From a virus: 64,000 nucleotides of DNA. The notes below the pieces were generated by a model that did not search any database, was not told the origin of the DNA, and worked only from the letters and a program-made list of their open reading frames with translations. Each line of letters opens with the position of its first letter. The first letter of the stretch is position 1. The position numbers were made by a program, and so were the translations under genes. This document shows, piece after piece, positions 1 through 5,741 of the stretch. The stretch spans positions 1 to 64,000 of the IMG/VR virus record IMGVR_UViG_3300044837_000097, one strand, 5' to 3'.

Positions 1-80
1 TGGCGGGGGCAGGCCGCCCCATACCCCCTAAAACGCGCCGGATGCGATTTCGTGACAACCCCGCCGCTATTAGGGCGGAT

Positions 81-109
81 GTCACACCCCCCGGCTTCTG
101 TGGTACAGT
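81..109 (+). promoter_or_regulatory. Weak promoter-like sequence inside first repeat
   Basis: GTCACA and TACAGT are separated by 17 bp. The -10 lies in the first, variant copy of the palindrome, mirroring the stronger promoter at the other end of the array. The -35 matches TTGACA at only four of six positions. Confidence 0.3.
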
Positions 110-418
110 TGACTGTGGGACAGCAAGAAAGGGACCCCCGGCACGTTACTGTGGGACAGTCGTTACTGTGGGACAGTCGTTACTGTGGGACAGTTTTCCG
201 ACAAGTGTTGCTTTTCTGTGGGACAGTCGTTACTGTGGGACAGTCGTTACTGTGGGACAGTCGTTACTGTGGGACAGTCGTTACTGTGGGACAGTCGTTA
301 CTGTGGGACAGTTTTCCGACAAGTGTTGCTTTTCTGTGGGACAGTCGTTACTGTGGGACAGTCGTTACTGTGGGACAGTAAGAAGCCTGTTGACACCCAC
401 CCGGTGTTGTGGTACAGT
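98..418. repeat. Array of 15 palindromic 17-bp repeats (operator, centromere or iteron)
   Basis: The core ACTGTGGGACAGT is an inverted repeat (ACTGT/ACAGT around GGG). Copies start near 98, 113, 149, 166, 183, 216, 233, 250, 267, 284, 301, 334, 351, 368 and 407. Spacing is 17 bp except for two 33-bp steps that share one interruption. The first and last copies carry GGT instead of GGG, which creates a TACAGT -10 hexamer. The array runs straight into the ribbon-helix-helix gene, the usual place for that protein's binding sites. Known RHH arrays serve as plasmid centromeres or operators; which applies here is inference. Confidence 0.9.
390..418 (+). promoter_or_regulatory. Promoter overlapping the last palindromic repeat
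   Basis: TTGACA at 390-395 and TACAGT at 413-418 with a 17-bp spacer. The -10 is the right half of the variant repeat, so a protein bound there would block transcription. Only 7 bp separate the -10 from the start codon at 426, so the transcript should be leaderless or nearly so. Confidence 0.7.
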
Positions 419-425
419 CGGAACC

Positions 426-635
426 ATGAACAGCCCGATGGCAAAATTTCGTCTCCCGCAAGAGTTGCTCGACCACATCAAGCGCCTGTCCGCTGAGTCC
501 GGCATCCCGGTCTCCGAGGTCATTCGCGCTTGCATCGTCCGCGCGCTCCCGTACGTCGAACAGAAAGCCAAAGAGGTAGTAAGCAGTGACGCCGTATATT
601 CTTCGCCTTCCCAAGGTAAAAACAAAACTGTATGA
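426..635 (+). CDS. Ribbon-helix-helix DNA-binding protein
   Basis: A 69-residue protein. Residues about 6-42 fit the RHH fold: a short basic strand (KFRLP), helix 1 (QELLDHIKRLSAE), a turn at SGIPVS, and helix 2 (EVIRACIVRAL). The tail is polar and probably disordered. RHH dimers bind short palindromes in tandem, and 15 such palindromes lie immediately upstream, so autoregulation or a ParG/Omega-like partition role is likely. The ATG at 426 was chosen because the open frame further upstream is only the repeat array. No ribosome binding site is evident, in line with a leaderless message. The stop overlaps the next start (ATGA). Confidence 0.8.
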   Translation: MNSPMAKFRLPQELLDHIKRLSAESGIPVSEVIRACIVRALPYVEQKAKEVVSSDAVYSSPSQGKNKTV

Positions 636-961
636 ACCGCCGCAGCTTCCTCACTTTTCTGGGGGTGGGCATGGCGGCAGTGGTGGTCGCCCCAGTGGCG
701 GTCAAAGCTGTGGTTCCATCCTCGTTTGACACATCAGATTTTCACGAGTGCACATGTGGCGCGCCGAAGCCCTTAATCGGGACGGCAGAAGAGTGGTGTC
801 CTGTGCACGGGAGTAAAGAATGTCTCGAATCCATTACAGCATCCACCAAGGAGTACGCGGACTACGAGTCCTTCTCGGACTTCCAAATATCGAGTGCGAT
901 ACATGCGAGCGTGAACGAAGCCGCCGCGCAACTCGGGTATCGAGCGGGACTGTCGATTTAG
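632..961 (+). CDS. Tat-signal protein with a capsid-like C-terminal segment
   Basis: 109 residues. The N-terminus has a twin-arginine motif (NRRSFLTFLG) followed by a hydrophobic stretch, a plausible Tat signal. A cysteine/histidine cluster follows (CTCG...CPVHG), perhaps metal binding. The last 30 residues resemble a segment of this phage's own major capsid protein (FSDF..I..AI...V...A...LGYRAG.SI). The start overlaps the upstream stop by 4 bp. Function unknown. The 3' third overlaps another open frame, so one of the two may not be real. Confidence 0.55.
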   Translation: MNRRSFLTFLGVGMAAVVVAPVAVKAVVPSSFDTSDFHECTCGAPKPLIGTAEEWCPVHGSKECLESITASTKEYADYESFSDFQISSAIHASVNEAAAQLGYRAGLSI

Positions 962-1500
962 AACCTGCACGTAGCTACGACGGGAACTCCATCACAGACC
1001 TCAACCGTTACCCAACGTCGATTGAAGGCTGGTCATCGTACAAGACATATTCTGGTCTCGAAGCGCCGCGCGGTTCCAACCGCTCGTTCTTTCAGTATTC
1101 GCCGCTTCCGTCTAGCATAGTTGGATACGACGGGGTCACGAACGAGTTCAACAGATATTGTTCCGAGATGGGCGTCCAGTGTACAATCACGATGAACCCT
1201 TTGAACTACCAACAGTTGATGATGTTCAAAGTCGTGGGCAAGGACGACGTGCTGATTTCCCACCAAGGCAAGTCCCGAATCATGGCACCCGGCGAGACTT
1301 GGACGTTGGAGACCACGCGTATCGACGCGTTGAAAGATTTCAGAAGGGTGGACTGTCTCCCGCGCATTTCAAAGATGGTGAACGGGAATATACATTTCAA
1401 AGATGGTGAACGGGAATATAATGAGACACAACCTTTATGCGTACACAGCGCCGGGAGCAAGCTACCCGCCGTATGTTTCCGTCAATGTGGAAAGCGATGA
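820..1500 (+). CDS. Unknown protein, 3' end shifted by a tandem duplication
   Basis: Open for 226 residues. The middle (roughly residues 48-190) reads like real protein, but the first 47 codons overlap the previous gene and no other start codon is present. The last 35 residues follow a 28-bp duplication and are probably out of frame: removing one copy would fuse this frame to the next gene. It also contains NRSFFQY, close to NRTFFQY of the capsid protein. Family not recognised. Confidence 0.45.
   Translation: MSRIHYSIHQGVRGLRVLLGLPNIECDTCERERSRRATRVSSGTVDLEPARSYDGNSITDLNRYPTSIEGWSSYKTYSGLEAPRGSNRSFFQYSPLPSSIVGYDGVTNEFNRYCSEMGVQCTITMNPLNYQQLMMFKVVGKDDVLISHQGKSRIMAPGETWTLETTRIDALKDFRRVDCLPRISKMVNGNIHFKDGEREYNETQPLCVHSAGSKLPAVCFRQCGKR
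1365..1420 (+). repeat. Perfect 28-bp tandem duplication
   Basis: Positions 1365-1392 and 1393-1420 are identical. Because 28 is not a multiple of three, the duplication moves the upstream open frame into a different frame and leaves the downstream frame with its own ATG. Confidence 0.95.
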
Positions 1501-1642
1501 CCACACAGTAGAGGTCACTGTGCGTTCCCCGGCGAAGGCTGACGGGTCGTGTGGCGAGACCGCAACTTTGAAGTTGTCGCCCCAAGAGTTCTACGAGTTG
1601 GCGAGTCGCCTTCACGGCTTCGTTTGCACGAGCGGCGCATGA
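1403..1642 (+). CDS. Small unknown protein
   Basis: Up to 79 residues. ATG codons at 1403 (inside the second copy of the 28-bp duplication) and 1421 are both possible starts, and neither has a good ribosome binding site. The body contains VEVTVRSPAKADG and ends in a helix (PQEFYELASRLHG). It may be the severed C-terminal part of the upstream gene. The stop overlaps the next start (ATGA), which supports translation of this frame. Confidence 0.55.
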   Translation: MVNGNIMRHNLYAYTAPGASYPPYVSVNVESDDHTVEVTVRSPAKADGSCGETATLKLSPQEFYELASRLHGFVCTSGA

Positions 1643-1821
1643 GCAAGAAGAACATCATCAGCAAGACCAAGGTTGACAACAACACCGTTCACGTTCGCTT
1701 CGAGAACCCGGACGGTCACAGAGTTTATGAGTACCGGGGTTCCGCGATGCGCGCGATTATGCGCGGCAAGGACCCGGCAGGACTCACGGGCGGAAGGCTC
1801 GTGGAGCATAAAAAGCCGTGA
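1639..1821 (+). CDS. Small unknown protein, KTSC-like
   Basis: 60 residues, basic at the start. The pattern of a beta-rich segment (VHVRFENPDG..VYEYRG) followed by a small-residue helix loosely recalls KTSC domains, but the match is weak. It sits in a chain of genes whose stops and starts overlap (ATGA at 1639, GTGA at 1818), suggesting translational coupling. Confidence 0.55.
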   Translation: MSKKNIISKTKVDNNTVHVRFENPDGHRVYEYRGSAMRAIMRGKDPAGLTGGRLVEHKKP

Positions 1822-2108
1822 CATCATTTAGATTTTTAACAGCATCCGAGTTATCGGAAAGAGGTTGGCAGATGGTTAAGTCAAGCGAGTCATACAAGGT
1901 TTACTTGGAGAAGTCCGAGGCTGCACCGGGCGGCGTGCACAGCACACAACCGGAAGGCCGCGCGGGACTTCCGCCAGTTTGTACGGTGACAGAGGCCAAG
2001 GAAGAGAAAGGCGTAGCTATCGAGTGCACTCGCCACCAGACTGGGTTGAATCGTTATCCCATCAACGAGCACGAAGAGAAGCACAAGACCCACGGTCCAA
2101 ACAACTAA
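1818..2108 (+). CDS. Small unknown protein
   Basis: 96 residues from a GTG overlapping the previous stop. An alternative ATG at 1872 has a better ribosome binding site (AGAGG, 7-8 bp away) and would give 78 residues. Polar, with a His/Asn-rich C-terminus. No recognisable family. Confidence 0.5.
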   Translation: MTSFRFLTASELSERGWQMVKSSESYKVYLEKSEAAPGGVHSTQPEGRAGLPPVCTVTEAKEEKGVAIECTRHQTGLNRYPINEHEEKHKTHGPNN

Positions 2109-2117
2109 GGAGCCGTC

Positions 2118-2279
2118 ATGACCACATTCCATATTGTCGCCAGCCTCGCGCTGGTCGCCTTTGGCTTCGGGCTGGGGCGCATCAAGAACACCAAGGGTTT
2201 CTTCACAAAGGCGAAGGCAGACGCGGCGGCTTTAAAGGCCGCAGCAGCGAAGGCCGAGGCAGAAGCGAAGAAGCTGTAA
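2118..2279 (+). CDS. Small single-span membrane protein
   Basis: 53 residues: one hydrophobic helix (residues about 4-20), then a charged Ala/Lys/Glu-rich helix (KAKADAAALKAAAAKAEAEA). The ribosome binding site AAGGAG lies 6-7 bp before the ATG. Small one-helix proteins with a coiled tail are common in phage accessory regions; the function is unknown. Confidence 0.6.
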   Translation: MTTFHIVASLALVAFGFGLGRIKNTKGFFTKAKADAAALKAAAAKAEAEAKKL

Positions 2280-2287
2280 AATAGTTC

Positions 2288-2316
2288 TTGACAAAGCACG
2301 GGCGCTGGTGTACCAT
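2288..2316 (+). promoter_or_regulatory. Sigma70-type promoter for the tRNA region
   Basis: TTGACA, 17 bp, TACCAT, 20 bp before tRNA-His, the first gene of the tRNA array. Confidence 0.7.
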
Positions 2317-2335
2317 TGTTTCAAGTTTGCACTAC

Positions 2336-2410
2336 GGTGTCGATGGTGTAGCGGCAGCACATGAGATTGTGAATCTCATAGTATGGGTTCGACCCCCATT
2401 CTTCACCCCA
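2336..2410 (+). tRNA. tRNA-His (GTG)
   Basis: Anticodon loop TTGTGAA on a TGAGA/TCTCA stem. T arm ATGGG-TTCGACC-CCCAT. Encoded CCA. The extra G(-1) at 2336 opposite C73 is the histidine identity element. The acceptor stem has two mismatches (positions 4 and 5). Confidence 0.9.
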
Positions 2411-2420
2411 AAAATAGTGC

Positions 2421-2449
2421 TTGACAAACGCAGAAAGTTCTGATACACT
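2421..2449 (+). promoter_or_regulatory. Sigma70-type promoter
   Basis: TTGACA, 17 bp, TACACT, 42 bp before the small secreted protein at 2492. Confidence 0.75.
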
Positions 2450-2491
2450 GGTTTTAGAGTCAAGAAATTATTGACTAAGAAAGAAGGACAA

Positions 2492-2719
2492 ATGAAGATA
2501 GCCACGCTTCTTGCTGCTTTACTGATTGGTGGATTTGTTTTCGCGCAAACGCCAGCACAAGGCGACCACATAGTTCGTCCGTACGTAAAGAGAAACGGCA
2601 CTATCGTTGCTCCCCACTATCAGACGAACCCAAACAAAACTCAGCGGGATAACTACAGCGCGACGGGCCGATACAACCCCCACACGGGACAATCAGGAAC
2701 TAAACACCCGAAGCGTTAA
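2492..2719 (+). CDS. Small secreted protein of the VRxYVRxxGTxV family
   Basis: 75 residues with a clear signal peptide (MKIATLLAALLIGGFVFAQ, cleavage likely after Ala18 or Gln19). The mature part has VRPYVKRNGTIV..HYQTNPN...DNYS..G..NP.TG, a pattern I recognise from many small secreted bacterial proteins of unknown function. ATG 2492 is preferred over the upstream TTG because of the ribosome binding site AAGGA. It has its own promoter and lies between two tRNA genes. Confidence 0.75.
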   Translation: MKIATLLAALLIGGFVFAQTPAQGDHIVRPYVKRNGTIVAPHYQTNPNKTQRDNYSATGRYNPHTGQSGTKHPKR

Positions 2720-2729
2720 AAGTTTCAAT

Positions 2730-2803
2730 CAGGAATTCTGATAGTGGTAGTCTACGGGCGTCGGAAGCCTGAGGTGGTCGTTCGATTCGACCATTCCTGA
2801 CCA
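2730..2803 (+). tRNA. tRNA-Pro (CGG)
   Basis: Perfect 7-bp acceptor CAGGAAT/ATTCCTG with C1-G72 and A73 (proline identity). Anticodon loop GTCGGAA. T loop TTCGATT. CCA encoded. Confidence 0.9.
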
Positions 2804-2808
2804 GTTTC

Positions 2809-2916
2809 ATGCATCAAGGCATTGAGACTATTAAAGAAGAAATTTCTAAATGTGGTGTTGTTTGTTCGAACTGTCATAGAATTCGAACATTCAATCGCAC
2901 AGGAATCGGGGCGTAG
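2809..2916 (+). pseudogene. Fragment of an HNH endonuclease gene
   Basis: A 35-codon open frame encodes IKEEISKCGVVCSNCHRIR, matching the C-terminal C..C-CH half of HNH endonucleases such as the one at 5101-5503 (EEVEKCDVVCSICHTKR). The zinc/HNH N-terminal part is missing. Its end runs into the next tRNA. Probably a decayed homing gene. Confidence 0.65.
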
Positions 2917-2994
2917 GCGGGTAAATGGAAGCCCTCCGCTTTTGGAAAGCGGTGCCTACGGGCCTTGGGTGTTCGAGTTACCCCGTCCCGACCA
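2907..2994 (+). tRNA. tRNA-Pro (TGG) with a long variable arm
   Basis: C1-G72 and A73 are proline-like. Anticodon stem CCGCT/AGCGG with loop TTTGGAA. T loop TTCGAGT, CCA encoded. Between anticodon and T stems there are 14 nt that can form GCC-TACG-GGC, a class II variable arm, which is unexpected in a proline tRNA. Confidence 0.75.
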
Positions 2995-3003
2995 AGTTTC
3001 AGC

Positions 3004-3078
3004 GGAGATAGGGTCAGTTGGTAACGACATGCCCCTGTCACGGGTAAAGTGCGGGTTCGATTCCCGCTATCTCCGCCA
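3004..3078 (+). tRNA. tRNA-Asp (GTC)
   Basis: Perfect acceptor GGAGATA/TATCTCC, G73, CCA. Anticodon loop CTGTCAC. T arm GCGGG-TTCGATT-CCCGC. Confidence 0.9.
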
Positions 3079-3087
3079 AGTTTCAGT

Positions 3088-3162
3088 TCCAATCTGGTCT
3101 AATGGTAGGACACCTCACTGTTAATGAGGAGGGTCCACGTTCGAGTCGTGGGGTTGGAGCCA
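3088..3162 (+). tRNA. tRNA-Asn (GTT), copy 1
   Basis: Acceptor TCCAATC/GGTTGGA, G73, CCA. Anticodon stem CCTCA/TGAGG with loop CTGTTAA. T arm CCACG-TTCGAGT-CGTGG. Confidence 0.92.
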
Positions 3163-3530
3163 ATTTTTGTGGAGCCGTTAGGTTAATCCACAGACGATAC
3201 CCGCAGGGGTGCTCGTTTCAGTTCAGGCCCCTCGGGGCTGTTCGTACTGACGAGCGCCTTTGAGGGAGCTAACGGTGATAACGAGGCGTCTAAAGCACGC
3301 CTACCACAAAGTAGCACACGCCGAAATAACGCGAAAGCGTCGAACATATCGGGCGGCTACTATAATGTTGTCGCGACAGTAACCGAAACGGGCGTCGTCA
3401 TGAAGCGACCCGGTCTCCTCATGAGTGGTGGCGGGCTTGACCTGCAAAGGGACACAAGGTTACGGCGGGGTGAAACCCGCCCAAAGCGCCTCGGCGGGGC
3501 GCGTTGATAAATGCCGCCCGGATTTGTTTC
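3163..3530 (+). ncRNA. Candidate large structured non-coding RNA A
   Basis: About 370 bp without a convincing gene, between two tRNAs. It is dense in potential helices: CCGTTAG/CTAACGG enclosing GCTCGT..ACGAGC and CCCC-TC-GGGG; AGGCGT/ACGCCT; a GNRA hairpin ACGC-GAAA-GCGT; GGCGGG-GTGAAA-CCCGCC; GCGCC/GGCGC. Large ornate RNAs beside phage tRNA genes are known (GOLLD); membership is a guess that a covariance search must decide. Confidence 0.5.
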
Positions 3531-3533
3531 AAT

Positions 3534-3619
3534 CCGCTGGTGATGTAATAGCAGCCATGAATGCCTTAGAAGCATTTGGTCGAAAGACCGTGAAGGTGCA
3601 ACTCCTTCTCAGCGGACCA
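3534..3619 (+). tRNA. tRNA-Leu (TAG)
   Basis: Acceptor CCGCTGG/TCAGCGG, A73, CCA. Anticodon stem AATGC/GCATT with loop CTTAGAA. Long variable arm GGTC-GAAA-GACC. The T loop is TGCAACT, an unusual variant. Confidence 0.85.
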
Positions 3620-3640
3620 TTTTTGTACGTACATTAAGAA

Positions 3641-3671
3641 GGGGGAGCCGTGAACTCCCCCGACTCTTTCA
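3641..3671 (+). promoter_or_regulatory. Decayed copy of the HNH leader hairpin
   Basis: Stem GGGGGAG/CTCCCCC with 7-nt loop CCGTGAA, preceded by the palindrome TGTACGTACA as at 8445. The expected pairing partner TTCACGG is cut after TTCA, and the ribosome binding site and endonuclease gene are absent. It looks like the stump left by deletion of an HNH gene. Confidence 0.7.
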
Positions 3672-3687
3672 GACATCTAGTTTCAGT

Positions 3688-3766
3688 GGTCGCGTCGGGA
3701 AAACGGGATATCCCAATGGCGTTCTAACCCATACAAAAGTAGGTTCGAATCCTACCGCGACTACCA
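3688..3766 (+). tRNA. tRNA-Arg (TCT)
   Basis: Acceptor GGTCGCG/CGCGACT, A73, CCA. Anticodon loop GTTCTAA on ATGG/CCAT with one C-C mismatch next to the loop. T arm GTAGG-TTCGAAT-CCTAC. Confidence 0.85.
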
Positions 3767-3772
3767 TTTTGT

Positions 3773-3847
3773 GGGCTGCTCGTATATCGTATAATGCACA
3801 GCGCTACGAACGCTGGGAGCGGGGTTAGACTCCCCGGTGGCCCTCCA
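3773..3847 (+). tRNA. tRNA-Arg (ACG)
   Basis: Acceptor GGGCTGC/GTGGCCC, CCA. Anticodon stem CAGCG/CGCTG with loop CTACGAA. T arm CGGGG-TTAGACT-CCCCG. Confidence 0.88.
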
Positions 3848-3856
3848 AGTTTAATT

Positions 3857-3943
3857 CGCCTGCTGGTGGAATTGGCAGACACGCCGGATTCAAAACCCGG
3901 TGCCCGAGAGGGCGTTAGAGTTCGAATCTCTAGTTGGCGACCA
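3857..3943 (+). tRNA. tRNA-Leu (CAA)
   Basis: Anticodon loop TTCAAAA on CCGGA/CCCGG. Long variable arm GCCC-GAGA-GGGC. T arm TAGAG-TTCGAAT-CTCTA. A73, CCA. Confidence 0.88.
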
Positions 3944-3975
3944 TTTTGAAATCCATTGACTACGGTCAGGTGATT

Positions 3976-4395
3976 ATGAACAGCAACCAAAGAAAAGATG
4001 CAACGCTAGGAATGCCTCACGGCACCGCGAGTGGCAGACTTCGGAAGATGATTTTGTTCAATCTTTTGAAAAAGCACGGCGAGAATTCCTGCCATGCTTG
4101 CGGAAAGCCGATTGATTCTGTAGATGCTTTGAGTATTGAGCACAAGAAACCGTGGGAAGGGGTATCGGCTGACTTGTTTTGGGATTTAGAAAACATAGCG
4201 TTTTCGCATCTTCGATGTAATACTCCGAACCGCCCTTACAACAATGGTGGGTGGAACAAGAAACCAGCCCCAGAAGGGATGGCGTGGTGCATCGGACATC
4301 AAGTATTCGAACCAGTCGAAAACTTTTGGAAGAACGCAAGTTTTTGGAATGGTCTTGAGAAGTACTGCAAGACGACCAAGATTCGAAATAGATAA
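3976..4395 (+). CDS. HNH homing endonuclease
   Basis: 139 residues. The HNH core is visible: a CHAC zinc pair near residue 37, LSIEHKKPW (first His), and NIAFSHLRCN (Asn and last His with zinc Cys). Free-standing nucleases of this kind cut phage DNA at a target site and spread by repair. It lies between two tRNA-Leu genes and lacks the hairpin leader seen before the other HNH genes. ATG 3976 follows AGGTGA; an upstream in-frame ATG at 3934 lies inside the tRNA and is less likely. Confidence 0.85.
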   Translation: MNSNQRKDATLGMPHGTASGRLRKMILFNLLKKHGENSCHACGKPIDSVDALSIEHKKPWEGVSADLFWDLENIAFSHLRCNTPNRPYNNGGWNKKPAPEGMAWCIGHQVFEPVENFWKNASFWNGLEKYCKTTKIRNR

Positions 4396-4402
4396 AGATT
4401 TT

Positions 4403-4486
4403 GCGCGTGTGGCGGAAAGGCATACGCAGGGGACTTAAAACCCCCGACCGAAAGGTATGAGGGTCCGACTCCCTCGACGCGCACCA
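4403..4486 (+). tRNA. tRNA-Leu (TAA)
   Basis: Acceptor GCGCGTG/GACGCGC (last pair mismatched), A73, CCA. Anticodon loop CTTAAAA on GGGG/CCCC. Variable arm ACC-GAAA-GGT. T arm GAGGG-TCCGACT-CCCTC. Confidence 0.88.
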
Positions 4487-5026
4487 AGTTTGAGCACTGG
4501 CGGTTCGCCGCGTACTTCAAGACGCGAAGTGCGAATCGTCGGAAAACCTACCTCTCATTGAAGACGAGATTGGATGCTCAATTAGTTTAACCCGGATGAT
4601 GCCGAAGTTCACGAGGCGTTCGCCTGCAAAGCGAATTGAAGCAGGTTGGAGTCCTGTCACTGGGTCCACTCATGTCGGATACCCGCGCTTGAACAGCGAG
4701 GGAGTAAGGTCCGAATCGTTTAAACGTGCTATGGTAACGAAAACCGGGGCACACATTTTTGGTAGCGTAGACTAACGCAGGCCGCAAGGCTTGAGGAAGT
4801 TCCTGCCACATCTCAACATCGAACCGTGGAAGTTGCGGGACGCGTAAGCGTACAAGTAAGCCTTCGTACTGAGCAATCAGTCATTGGAGCGAAGTAACTC
4901 TTTTCGGGTGCAAGTTCAAATAGGACCTGAGTGCTTGTTGAGCATGACGAAGGTCGGGTTGAATGCTTAGACGAATGTTAGTCCACGACAGAAGCAGGGC
5001 TACAGCGCCACCAAATAAAAATTTTG
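4487..5026 (+). ncRNA. Candidate large structured non-coding RNA B
   Basis: 540 bp without a convincing open frame. Many local helices: GGCG/CGCC, ACTTC/GAAGT, GTGC..GCAC around GGT/ACC, GCGT-AGACTA-ACGC, AGGCC-GCAA-GGCTT, GGAA-G-TTCC and ACGC-GTAA-GCGT (two GNRA loops). TGGTA/TGCCA can close three of them into one junction. A tRNA-Cys-like fold is embedded at 4592-4669. Large RNA next to, and partly containing, phage tRNAs recalls GOLLD; this is inference. Confidence 0.5.
4592..4669 (+). tRNA. Probable tRNA-Cys (GCA)
   Basis: Anticodon stem TTCGC/GCGAA with loop CTGCAAA. U73 and CCA, as expected for cysteine. D stem TGCC/GGCG. The acceptor pairs only over five positions and the T loop is TTGGAGT instead of TTCGA, so it may be weak or degenerate. 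Confidence 0.55.
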
Positions 5027-5050
5027 ATTGCTGGTTTAGCGGCCAGTAAT
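5027..5050 (+). promoter_or_regulatory. Upstream hairpin of the HNH leader
   Basis: ATTGCTGG/CCAGTAAT, 8 bp with an 8-nt loop, immediately before the loop-pairing hairpin. Similar first hairpins precede the elements at 16651 and 24340. Confidence 0.55.
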
Positions 5051-5051
5051 C

Positions 5052-5097
5052 GGGTGGGCGTCCCTAGAAGACGCCCTCCCAACTCTTTCTAGGAGAG
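5052..5097 (+). promoter_or_regulatory. HNH leader: hairpin whose loop pairs with the ribosome binding site
   Basis: Stem GGGCGTC/GACGCCC extended by GGG/CCC. The 7-nt loop CCTAGAA is the exact complement of TTCTAGG at 5087-5093, whose last bases begin the AGGAG ribosome binding site, four bases before ATG 5101. Confidence 0.8.
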
Positions 5098-5100
5098 CAC

Positions 5101-5503
5101 ATGGTTTGTACCAAATGCCGGACGGATAAATCTGTTGATGATTTTTACGATAGACATAAGACTGATAGCAACGTAGGTCGTAAGAAGTCCATTTGTAAAC
5201 TATGTCAACACAAACGAAACAGGGCATCAAACGCTGGCCGTCGTCGTGAACACAGAGATAGATTAGTTGTGATTAAGACAGAGCGCGGTTGTGCGGATTG
5301 TGGTTTTAGAGGATTGTGCCCCGGCGCTGCACTTTCATCACAGAAAACCAGAAGAGAAGAAGTTTGTTATCGCCCATTGTTTGCTGTATTCGTGGGAAAC
5401 GATTTTAGAAGAAGTAGAAAAGTGTGACGTGGTTTGTTCTATTTGTCATACTAAACGACATCAGTGCGCTGCGATTTCGAGCGGCAGAATACCTCCCTCT
5501 TAA
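5101..5503 (+). pseudogene. HNH endonuclease gene with a frameshift
   Basis: The first frame encodes zinc pairs CTKC, CKLC and CADC. Near 5310-5330 the HNH part (ALHFHHRKP...EEVEKCDVVCSICHTKRH) continues in another frame. A run of four C (TGCCCCGG) sits at the break. Repairing one base would give a typical HNH protein like the one at 8505. The 3' end runs into tRNA-Lys. Most likely a pseudogene; programmed frameshifting is less likely. Confidence 0.75.
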
Positions 5504-5542
5504 GGAGGCTTGGTCTCAGTTCAAGTCTGAGGCGGCGCACCA
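5466..5542 (+). tRNA. tRNA-Lys (CTT)
   Basis: Acceptor GCGCTGC/GCGGCGC, A73, CCA. Anticodon stem CCTCC/GGAGG with loop CTCTTAA. T arm CTCAG-TTCAAGT-CTGAG. Confidence 0.9.
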
Positions 5543-5549
5543 ATTTTCT

Positions 5550-5626
5550 GAGTCGCGGACGCGAGCGGCAGCGTACTCGCCTTTTAAGCGATGGATGTCC
5601 GAGTTCGAGCCTCGGGCGACTCACCA
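5550..5626 (+). tRNA. tRNA-Lys (TTT), copy 1
   Basis: Perfect acceptor GAGTCGC/GCGACTC, A73, CCA. Anticodon loop CTTTTAA on TCGC/GCGA. T arm CCGAG-TTCGAGC-CTCGG. Confidence 0.9.
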
Positions 5627-5741
5627 ATTTTCGAAAGAGACGTGCGCCGCGCACGAGAGCGAAATAATGCGGCGGCGGGCGAATGACGCCCTCAGTCTAC
5701 CAAGACGTTACGAAGAGGTGGAATGCCTCAAAATTTTCTGT
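5627..5741 (+). other. Structured spacer, no gene recognised
   Basis: Contains hairpins GTGCG-CCG-CGCAC, GGGCG-AATGA-CGCCC and GAGG..CCTC and an isolated GTCTACCA. It may be one or two decayed tRNAs, but no complete cloverleaf can be drawn. Confidence 0.4.

Noticed and set aside
98-418. Direct repeats as a CRISPR array
   Set aside because: Units are 17 bp and contiguous, the two longer spacers are identical to each other, and there are no cas genes.
42-425. Open reading frames of 88-197 codons through the repeat array
   Set aside because: They encode only the periodic translation of the 17-bp repeat; the real gene starts at 426.
4487-5026. Transfer-messenger RNA, because a GCGCCACCA end occurs near 5014
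   Set aside because: No TTCGA T arm, no complementary 5' end and no tag-peptide frame ending in AA were found.
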